NCBI GenBank assembly: GCA_036848175.1
Contig: DAIUKO010000336.1
Location: forward strand, 1-8,355
Source: QHWF01 sp036848175
Lineage (GTDB): Bacteria; Acidobacteriota; Vicinamibacteria; Vicinamibacterales; CAVVIG01
DNA: 8,355 nt
Direction: 5' to 3'
Every line of letters begins with the position of its first letter. The stretch's first letter is position 1. Shown here in pieces: positions 1-5,197 of the stretch. The notes beneath the pieces are model-generated. The model was not told the origin of the DNA. It did not search any database and was given only the letters and a program-made list of their open reading frames with translations. The translations under genes were made by a program, and so were the position numbers.

Positions 1-847
1 CTCTCTCGAAGAACTCTTTCTGAAGCCTCGGCCCGACTTCGTCGCGCTTGATCGCGCGGAGCGCGTTGGCAATCCGCGTCGCGATCGCGTCGGTCGTCGC
101 CTGACCGCGCGCCGCGGTGGCGTTCGTGGAATCGCCTTGATAGTGGTTCGGGAACTTCGCGTACCACCAGATGCCGGTGTAGACGCCTTCCGGCAGTTCC
201 AATCGATTCAGGTCGGCGCCCGACTCAGTGGACGATCGCTCGGGATGCGCCAGCTCCGGGCGCGACGCCATCAGGTTCGAGACTTCTCCTTCGCCGGCAT
301 GACCGTCGACGCCGGGGCGTGACGGCGCTGCCGCGGCCGTTCCCTGCGGCGCACCGAGCGCCGACAGCGTGTAGACGACATAGTCCTTGGGTGACTCGAG
401 CTGGATCTGCGCGAAGTACTGAACGAGCGCGTTGTTGCCGCCATGTCCATTGACGATCACGATCTTCTGGCAGCCGTTCCGCGCCATCTCGGCGACGGTC
501 TCCTGCAGCATCTCGAGCTGCAGATGCGAGCTGTAGGCGATCGTGCCGGGCTGGTGCTTCGCCTCGAAGATCTGACCGGCGTAGTACTCGGGGAAGACGA
601 TCGCGTACTCGTCCTTCGTCGCCTTCAGCGTCGAGAAGCGGACGTTGATCAGATCGGTGCCGAGCACACCGGCCGGACCGTGTTTTTCGAGGATGCCGAA
701 CGGCAACGCGCACGTGCCGCGCGACTGCTGCAGCGCCTTCACGAAGTCGGCCGCAGTGAGCTCTTCCCATTTCGCGGATAACTGCTGCGCGCCCAATCCG
801 GTCGCCAACGACGCCATCACGATCGCGATGCCAGCTGTCTTGCGCAT
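1..847 (-). CDS. Secreted creatininase-family metallohydrolase (3' end outside window)
   Basis: Reading leftward from the ATG at 847-845, the frame is open to the window edge, giving about 282 residues; the C-terminus is missing. Residues 1 to about 20 (MRKTAGIAIVMAS...) look like a Sec signal peptide, so the enzyme probably acts in the periplasm. Family signatures are clear: GILEKHG at 51-57 followed by GTD at 63-65, NGHGGN at 133-138, and HAGEGEVS at 183-190. By family knowledge, E54, H56, D65, H135 and an acidic residue of the HAGE motif would bind the two metal ions that activate water to cleave a cyclic amide or similar bond. The usual GPHLPL stretch after the first ligands is GPAGVL here, so the substrate may not be creatinine; the family also includes deformylases and peptide-maturation enzymes. 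The Shine-Dalgarno is weak (GAG about 8 nt upstream). It is divergent from the lactonase-like gene 45 bp away. Family assignment is firm; substrate is unknown. Confidence 0.92.
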   Translation of the reverse strand, partial: MRKTAGIAIVMASLATGLGAQQLSAKWEELTAADFVKALQQSRGTCALPFGILEKHGPAGVLGTDLINVRFSTLKATKDEYAIVFPEYYAGQIFEAKHQPGTIAYSSHLQLEMLQETVAEMARNGCQKIVIVNGHGGNNALVQYFAQIQLESPKDYVVYTLSALGAPQGTAAAAPSRPGVDGHAGEGEVSNLMASRPELAHPERSSTESGADLNRLELPEGVYTGIWWYAKFPNHYQGDSTNATAARGQATTDAIATRIANALRAIKRDEVGPRLQKEFFER

Positions 848-892
848 ATTGGTCTCAATTCTAGCGCGGGCGCGGCGTTAGACTACGCGCCT
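848..892. promoter_or_regulatory. Compact divergent promoter region
   Basis: Only 45 bp separate the start codons of the divergent creatininase-like and lactonase-like genes. On the minus strand TAGAAT (858-863) lies 10 nt before the creatininase ATG. On the plus strand TAGACT (879-884) lies 8 nt before the lactonase ATG. Both fit the TANNNT form of a -10 box, but neither has a convincing -35 at 16-18 bp, and neither gene has a strong Shine-Dalgarno. This spacing would give very short or absent 5' leaders. The promoters are inferred from motif and spacing only. Confidence 0.35.
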
Positions 893-2053
893 ATGACACG
901 CGCTCACGTCGGCCGTCGCGAGTTTCTCGTCGGGCTCGCCGGGATGATGACGATCGGCGGTCGATCGGCATCTCATGCGCAGACCGCTCGCGCCGCGAAT
1001 GCGCCTGCGTTCATGTACGTCGGCAGCTTCACCGGCGAGGGACGCGGCCACGGCGAAGGGCTCAGCGTCTTTCAGCGCACATCAAACGCGTGGACGTTGG
1101 TCCAGGTACTGAAGGACCTCGCGGATCCGTCGTTCGTGATCATCAATCGCCAGCACACACATCTCTATTCCGCGCATGGCGACGGCACGGAAGCGACCTC
1201 GTACCGGATCGACGAGACCACCGGCCGTCTCACCGTGCTCAACCGGCAGCCCACGCGCGGCCGCAACGGCGTGCATCTCGCCATCGACGCGACTGGACGC
1301 TTCCTCGCGCTCGCCAACTACGCGACCGGCAGTCTGGTCGCGTTTCCGGTCAACGCCGACGGGTCGCTCGCGCCGGTGGCCGATCTCGCCGCCATGACCG
1401 GCACGACCGGTCCGCACAAGACGCAGCAGGAGAGCTCGCACCCTCACCACTGCCCTTTCGATCGCACCGGCCGCTTCATCGTCGTTCCCGACAAAGGTCT
1501 CGACAAGGTCTTCGTCTACCGCCTCGACACGGCCGCCGGCAAGCTCGTGCCGGCCAGTCCGCCCGATGTCGCGGCGCGTGCCGGCGCGGCGCCGCGGCAC
1601 GTCGATTTCCACCCGACGAAACCGCTGGCGTACGTCATCAACGAGATCGACTCGACGATCACGACGTATCAGTTCGATCCGGGTAAGGGCGTACTCGAGC
1701 CGCTCGAGATCCACACGACGCTGCCGACCAGCTATACCGGCAACAACACCTGCGCCGAGATTGTCGTCTCGCCATCCGGACGCTTTGTCTACGGATCCAA
1801 TCGTGGACATGACAGCATCGCGATCTTCTCGGTCGATCGGACGACCGGCTTGCTGACGTCGATCGGCTGGGAGCCGACGCAGGGCAAGACGCCGCGCTAC
1901 TTCACGCTCGATCCGTCAGGCGATCATCTGTACGCGGCGAACCAGAACAGCGATACGGTGGTGATCTTCGGCGTTGACCAGGCGAGCGGTAAGCTGAGGC
2001 CCACCGGCGAGGTCGTCAAGGTCGCGAGTCCTTGTACGATCGCCTTTCGCTAG
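893..2053 (+). CDS. Tat-exported lactonase-family seven-bladed beta-propeller protein
   Basis: This 386-residue protein matches the lactonase / 6-phosphogluconolactonase-like beta-propeller family (PF10282 type) in both length and repeats. The N-terminus carries a twin-arginine motif, RREFLVG at residues 8-14, then a hydrophobic stretch and a likely cleavage site after SHA (27-29), so the folded protein should reach the periplasm. Propeller blades are marked by recurring aromatic/GxL-type units such as DATGRFLALANY (132-143), DRTGRFIVVPD (190-200), SPSGRFVYGSNRG (293-305) and DPSGDHLYAANQ (340-351). Family-typical polar motifs are HPHH (183-186), PRH (234-236) and TPRYF (333-337), which line the central channel in relatives. 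Members hydrolyse sugar or other lactones, but many exported homologues have no tested substrate. The gene is divergent from the creatininase-like gene and convergent with the quinoprotein gene; a long hairpin starts 2 nt after its stop codon. Family is certain; lactonase activity is inference. Confidence 0.93.
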   Translation: MTRAHVGRREFLVGLAGMMTIGGRSASHAQTARAANAPAFMYVGSFTGEGRGHGEGLSVFQRTSNAWTLVQVLKDLADPSFVIINRQHTHLYSAHGDGTEATSYRIDETTGRLTVLNRQPTRGRNGVHLAIDATGRFLALANYATGSLVAFPVNADGSLAPVADLAAMTGTTGPHKTQQESSHPHHCPFDRTGRFIVVPDKGLDKVFVYRLDTAAGKLVPASPPDVAARAGAAPRHVDFHPTKPLAYVINEIDSTITTYQFDPGKGVLEPLEIHTTLPTSYTGNNTCAEIVVSPSGRFVYGSNRGHDSIAIFSVDRTTGLLTSIGWEPTQGKTPRYFTLDPSGDHLYAANQNSDTVVIFGVDQASGKLRPTGEVVKVASPCTIAFR

Positions 2054-2054
2054 C

Positions 2055-2144
2055 ACAAGCTCGCCACGAAGGCACGAAGGCACGAAGAAATCAGAAGTAC
2101 TAAGATTTTTTCTTCGTGTCTTCGTGCCTTCGTGGCCGGCTTGT
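2055..2144. repeat. Palindromic repeat between convergent genes; likely bidirectional terminator
   Basis: The left arm 2063-2090 holds CACGAAG three times at 8-bp spacing. The right arm 2109-2136 is its reverse complement at 27 of 28 positions, and the one exception can form a G-U pair in the plus-strand transcript. After a 2-nt mismatch the stem continues as ACAAGC (2055-2060) against GCTTGT (2139-2144). The loop is 18 nt (2091-2108). The hairpin starts 2 nt after the lactonase stop and lies 21 nt beyond the quinoprotein stop, filling the convergent gap. No U-tract follows either outer end, so it is not a textbook intrinsic terminator, although a stem this long could stop transcription or protect 3' ends in both directions. 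I recall similar CACGAAGG strings in intergenic DNA of acidobacteria, planctomycetes and verrucomicrobia, which suggests a dispersed repeat family. Confidence 0.85.
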
Positions 2145-2165
2145 ATGAGTGGGAGGCGCCTCGAT

Positions 2166-3884
2166 TCAATGCTGCGACGACGGACGACGTGTCTCTGGTA
2201 GTGCGAAGACGAACAGCGCATTCCCGCCCTGCGCGATTTTCTTCTCCGGCGTGAGCTCCGCGGGAATGGTCGTTCCCCATCCACCGCCGCCAGTCCCGAC
2301 CGGCACCGCCAGGTACTGCCGGCCGTTCACCGCATACGTGATCGGAAAGCCCTGCACCGACGTCGGCAGCCGCGTCTGGTAGAGAATCTTCCCGCTCGCC
2401 GCGTCGTGGACGTAGAGATACCGATCCCAGTCGCCGACGATGGCGAGGCCGCCGCCGGTGGTCAAGGCGGAGGTGTTCGGCGGCGTGCGGGTGCGATGGC
2501 GCCAGAGGATCTCTCCCGTTCGCGCCTTCATCGCCAGGAACTCGCCGATGCCGTCAGGACTCTCCGGATGCATCAGGTTCGTTCGCCGCCCGCCGCCGGA
2601 TCCGCCGCCACCCTCGACGCGCGGCACTTCATTGAAGGTCCCCTTCTCGCAGTTGAGGTTCAGCGGGATGTAGAACGCCTGCGTGTCAGGGTGATAGGCC
2701 ATCGCGCGCAGACTCTTGAATCCTGAGGAGCTCGGACAGAACTCGAGCTCGACGCCGAGCTTGGGGATCATGTTCGGGCGGTAGGTCGCCTTGCCGGTCC
2801 GCTTGTCGACGTCGAGCACGTTCTGATAGCGCAGATCGGTGGCGTTCACGAACGCGCCGGTCTTGCGATCGAGCTCCCACAGGATCGCGAGTTTCCCCAT
2901 CGTAAAAACAGACGATCGGTTATTGAAGTCGACGAGGATACGCTCGAACGCTTCGTCGAGATCGTGGGTCTCGCCGGGCACGTGCTGGAAGTACCACACG
3001 ATCCTGCCGCTCGACGGATCGATCGCCAGCGTGCAGTTCGTGTAGAGCGCGTCGCCGTCGGTGCCGCGCGCCGCGCGTGTCCACGGTTTGGCCTGCGCGG
3101 TGCCCCAGTAAATAAGGTTGGTCTTCGGATCGTAGCTGCCGGGAATCCACGCGTCGCTGCCGGCGCGGAACGTGAGCGGCAAATCGCCCCACGTGTCGCC
3201 GCCGGACTCGCCCGGCCGGGCGATCGTCGATGTGCGCCATACCTCTTTGCCGGTCTGACCGTCGTGCGCCGAGATGAAGCAGACGTCGTTCTTGTAGCGT
3301 TGACATCCGGCGATCCCCGCGACGACCATCCCTTTCACGACGATCGGTCCGCTCGAATAGGTGTAGCCAAGCTTGGGGTCGGCGACCTGGTGATCCCATG
3401 CGACGGCGCCGGTCTTCGCGTTCAGCGCGACCAGCCGCGCGTCTGCCGTCGCGACGTAGACGTGGTCGCCGAAGAGGGCGAGATTGCGCATCGGCGAATT
3501 GCGGGCGGAGCCGCCCTGTCCCGGCGTGACCTTGTATTCCCAGAGCAGGTCGCCGTTCGCCGCGTCGAGCGCCTGAGCGCCGCCGCCCGGACTCGGCACG
3601 AACATGATGCCGCTCGACACGAGCGGCGTCGGCTGACTGAGACCGGGATTCAGCGTCCACGACCACACCAGCTGGAGCTGATGGACGTTCTGCGCGTTGA
3701 TCTGTTTGAGAGGACTGTATCCCCAGCCGTCGAGCGTCCGTCGCCAATTCGGCCAGTCGGCGGGATCCGGATTGAGCAGCATCGCTTCGGTCACCGGCTT
3801 GAAGTCTCTGACGTCAGCCCTAGTGACAAACCCTGCGAGGAGCATCAGAATGGCGGCGGTCAGAATGCGCGCACAACCCCTCAT
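2166..3884 (-). CDS. Exported PQQ-binding-like beta-propeller (quinoprotein alcohol dehydrogenase family)
   Basis: The 572-residue product has a Sec signal peptide (residues 1 to about 23, cleavage near TRA) and the eight-bladed fold of type I quinoprotein dehydrogenases, which oxidise alcohols or sugars in the periplasm. The N-terminal signature DWPNWRRTLDGWGYSPL (53-69) leads into INAQNV, as in relatives. Blade ends recur as ALDAANGDLLWEY, ALNAKTGAVAWDH and AIDPSSGRIVWYF, and the C-terminal GGLAIVGDWDRYLYVHD (478-494) and GRQYLAVPVG (531-540) are typical. No CxxCH is present, so there is no fused cytochrome c domain. HDLD (307-310) probably holds the catalytic aspartate (D308). By eye, the usual calcium-ligand Glu and Asn align with Q195 and Q264, and the active-site Arg with K331. 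C194 and C202 might form a disulfide. A glycine-rich run at 435-442 looks like a surface loop. A good ribosome site, AAGGAG, lies 7 nt upstream. Family is secure; PQQ dependence and substrate are not. Confidence 0.93.
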   Translation of the reverse strand: MRGCARILTAAILMLLAGFVTRADVRDFKPVTEAMLLNPDPADWPNWRRTLDGWGYSPLKQINAQNVHQLQLVWSWTLNPGLSQPTPLVSSGIMFVPSPGGGAQALDAANGDLLWEYKVTPGQGGSARNSPMRNLALFGDHVYVATADARLVALNAKTGAVAWDHQVADPKLGYTYSSGPIVVKGMVVAGIAGCQRYKNDVCFISAHDGQTGKEVWRTSTIARPGESGGDTWGDLPLTFRAGSDAWIPGSYDPKTNLIYWGTAQAKPWTRAARGTDGDALYTNCTLAIDPSSGRIVWYFQHVPGETHDLDEAFERILVDFNNRSSVFTMGKLAILWELDRKTGAFVNATDLRYQNVLDVDKRTGKATYRPNMIPKLGVELEFCPSSSGFKSLRAMAYHPDTQAFYIPLNLNCEKGTFNEVPRVEGGGGSGGGRRTNLMHPESPDGIGEFLAMKARTGEILWRHRTRTPPNTSALTTGGGLAIVGDWDRYLYVHDAASGKILYQTRLPTSVQGFPITYAVNGRQYLAVPVGTGGGGWGTTIPAELTPEKKIAQGGNALFVFALPETRRPSSQH

Positions 3885-4647
3885 GAGACCTCTCCTTGCT
3901 ATCGCGGCCGCTATTTTAGCGGTGTGTCCACTCGAATCACGGGCGGGCCGCTCCGTTGTCGCGGCCCCTCTTTCTCAGGCGAACGCCGGTTGTGAATCCT
4001 ACACCTTCAGTCCATACGCCCCGCGAGCCTCCCGAGTGGTCCGCGCGGCAGACGAAGTGGAGGTGTGGACGTTCGATCGGATCGATCGCATCGGCGGATA
4101 CCCGACGGAGGTGCTGGGCCATCCGCGCGTGATCGAGACGCCGATCGGCAAGGCCATCGAATTCAACGGCGTCGACGAAGCGATCTTCGTCAACGTGCAT
4201 CCGCTGGCGGGAGCGGAGACCTTCACGTGGGAAGCGATCTTCCGGCCTGACGGCGGCCAGCCGGCGCAGCGCTGGTTCCACCTGCAGGAAGAGGGAACGG
4301 AGAACCGTCTGCTCTTCGAAATCCGCAGGGTGGAGAGCAACTGGTATCTCGACAGCTACGGTCACAGCGGCGACGCGCAGCAGGCGCTGATGAATCGCGA
4401 GCGCCTGCATCCGCTCGGCGCCTGGTATCACGTGGCGGCGGTGTACGACGGCCGGGAGTTCCGGAACTATGTGAACGGAGTCCAGGAAGGGGGCGCGGTC
4501 GTCCACTTCGCGGCGCAGAAACCAGGGCGGTCGTCGATCGGCGTCCGCATCAACCGCGTCGACTACTTCAAGGGCGCGATCCACCTCGCCCGTTTCACCC
4601 GACGCGCGCTCGCGCCCTCGGAGTTCCTGAGCGTGCCGACGCGCTGA
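3883..4647 (+). CDS. Secreted LamG-like jellyroll (concanavalin-type) protein
   Basis: From the ATG at 3883 the product is 254 residues. Residues 1 to about 21 (MRPLLAIAAAILAV..., ending SRA) form a plausible Sec signal peptide, which is the main reason for this start; the frame extends upstream to 3697, but only antisense to the quinoprotein gene. A single LamG/Laminin_G_3-type domain covers about 60-250. It begins VWTFDRIDRIGG (61-72), carries AIEFNGVDEAIFV (91-103) and FTWEAIFRPDGG (114-125), and shows the family hallmark WYHVAAVYDG (181-190) with YVNGV (196-200), ending with ARFTRRALAP (236-245). Such domains bind carbohydrate or protein ligands on secreted proteins; no catalytic motif is visible. 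No Shine-Dalgarno precedes the start, and codons before about 4040 have less GC-rich third positions than the rest, so a later start such as GTG at 4036 is possible, though it would lose the signal peptide. A palindromic element follows 6 nt after the stop. Confidence 0.82.
   Translation: MRPLLAIAAAILAVCPLESRAGRSVVAAPLSQANAGCESYTFSPYAPRASRVVRAADEVEVWTFDRIDRIGGYPTEVLGHPRVIETPIGKAIEFNGVDEAIFVNVHPLAGAETFTWEAIFRPDGGQPAQRWFHLQEEGTENRLLFEIRRVESNWYLDSYGHSGDAQQALMNRERLHPLGAWYHVAAVYDGREFRNYVNGVQEGGAVVHFAAQKPGRSSIGVRINRVDYFKGAIHLARFTRRALAPSEFLSVPTR
3892..3922 (-). promoter_or_regulatory. Ribosome site and possible -10/operator of the quinoprotein gene
   Basis: On the minus strand AAGGAG (3892-3897) sits 7 nt before the quinoprotein ATG, a near-ideal Shine-Dalgarno that supports that start. 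Upstream, TAAAAT (3913-3918) resembles a -10 box; no clear -35 is visible. The -10 candidate lies inside an inverted repeat, CCGCTA (3908-3913), TTT, TAGCGG (3917-3922), which could be an operator. All of this lies inside the predicted signal-peptide coding region of the opposing LamG gene. Confidence 0.45.
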
Positions 4648-4735
4648 CGCGAGACAACGGAGTTGTACGGAGTCAACAGAGTTCACAAACGGAGGAACGG
4701 AGTCAACGGAGACGAACGGAGCTGAGGTTCGACGC

Positions 4736-4753
4736 GCGCCGCCAAAGCGGCGC
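4736..4753. repeat. Short perfect hairpin inside the palindromic element
   Basis: GCGCCGC (4736-4742), a CAAA loop, then GCGGCGC (4747-4753): seven perfect G/C pairs. It begins at the last base of the inner 11-bp arm and would be the first branch of the folded element. Confidence 0.6.
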
Positions 4754-4755
4754 CA

Positions 4756-4828
4756 ATGGCGGAAATCGGCCGCGGATACGAGTCGCCGTCAGTCTCACCG
4801 ACTCGTATCCGTGGCCGATTACCGCCAT
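4756..4828. repeat. 30-bp-stem hairpin inside the palindromic element
   Basis: The arm 4756-4785 (starting ATGGCGG, ending GAGTCG) is the reverse complement of 4799-4828 at 28 of 30 positions, with a 13-nt loop (4786-4798). It is the strongest internal stem, and the flanking hairpins abut it on both sides. Its sequence is unrelated to the ACGGAG units of the outer arms. Confidence 0.85.
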
Positions 4829-4831
4829 GCG

Positions 4832-4854
4832 GTGGGCCTGCTTCGCAGGCCCAC
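4832..4854. repeat. Perfect 10-bp hairpin inside the palindromic element
   Basis: GTGGGCCTGC (4832-4841), loop TTC, then GCAGGCCCAC (4845-4854), with all ten pairs perfect. The 3' end shares a base with the inner right arm. No U-tract follows, so it is not a standard terminator by itself. Confidence 0.7.
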
Positions 4855-4975
4855 GCGTCGAACCGCGTCGATCGCTGCGTGATGCTTCGGCGACAAAGCC
4901 GCGAACCTGTTCGGCCTCCGTTCGTCCTCCGTTCGCTCCGTTACTCCGTTTGTGAACTCCGTTAACTCCGTGATT

Positions 4976-5197
4976 TTGTTTTTCGGCCTCCGCTCCCTCA
5001 CAAAAGCGGTCTGACCACGCGATTTCGCTCTTTACTTTACCGGTTACGGGTGTTATTTCACCCACGCCGAACTTCGTGGCGTTCCTACTCGATCAGTGGT
5101 GGGCGCTCCGTCGTCGCGGCGCAACAAATCGCCGTCGCGCGTTCGTTGTGGGTAGAACCAGTCAGCTGACACGGTCGATTAGGCAGGAGAAACACTG
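4976..5197 (+). promoter_or_regulatory. Gene-free leader of the TonB-dependent receptor gene
   Basis: No credible coding sequence lies here. The region should contain the receptor promoter, but only weak candidates are visible: TTTACT (5031-5036) and TATTTC (5054-5059) with 17-bp spacing. GGGTG (5048-5052) and CACCC (5059-5063) form a short inverted repeat over that -10 candidate. GTCAGCTGAC (5161-5170) is a perfect 10-bp palindrome. The ribosome site AGGAG (5185-5189) is 8 nt before the ATG and fixes the start well. If the promoter call is right, the transcript has a leader of roughly 130 nt. Confidence 0.4.

Larger units (their letters stand above)
4654..4975. repeat. Nested palindromic intergenic element with mirrored ACGGAG-unit arms
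   Basis: The left arm (4667-4721) holds ACGGAG-type units starting at 4667, 4676, 4689, 4697, 4706 and 4716, with a further copy at 4657. The right arm (4916-4971) holds the complement CTCCGT at 4916, 4927, 4936, 4944, 4957 and 4966. Spacings mirror each other (9, 13, 8, 9, 10 against 9, 13, 8, 9, 11), and the arms pair over about 55 bp with roughly five mismatches and one single-base gap. Inside, a second inverted repeat, GGTTCGACGCG (4726-4736) against CGCGTCGAACC (4854-4864), encloses further hairpins. Transcribed or extruded, it would form a multi-branched junction. The segment 4865-4915 between inner and outer right arms is mostly unpaired, with a weak 4-bp CGGC/GCCG stem (4888-4901). 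No target-site duplication and no coding capacity are evident. It could be a dispersed mobile-type repeat, a terminator or a structured RNA. Confidence 0.85.

Noticed and set aside
225..770. 181-codon minus-strand frame overlapping the creatininase gene
   Set aside because: It is a same-strand frame-shifted shadow, low-complexity and arginine rich. The frame from 847 has all creatininase motifs.
3697..3882. N-terminal extension of the LamG frame to the ATG at 3697
   Set aside because: The extra 62 residues are antisense to the quinoprotein N-terminus and would bury the signal peptide that starts at 3883.
2964..3995. 343-codon plus-strand frame opposite the quinoprotein gene
   Set aside because: It is antisense to a well-supported gene, has no recognisable domain, and overlaps the LamG gene in another frame.
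4725..4736. tRNA T-arm-like GGTTCGA string
   Set aside because: No acceptor, D or anticodon arms can be fitted around it; it is one arm of the inner inverted repeat.
4657..4971. CRISPR array suggested by repeated ACGGAG/CTCCGT units
   Set aside because: The units are 6-9 bp with spacers of a few bases and occur in mirrored arms; there are no 25-40-bp repeats with unique spacers and no cas genes.
4648..4990. Insertion sequence or MITE with target-site duplication
   Set aside because: Flanking bases at the outer arm ends show no matching direct repeat, and no transposase remnant is present. A repeat call is kept, but a mobile-element call is not supported.
4703..5065. 120-codon minus-strand frame and smaller frames in the palindromic region
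   Set aside because: They are translations of inverted repeats, with no ribosome site or domain and with repeat-derived amino-acid patterns.
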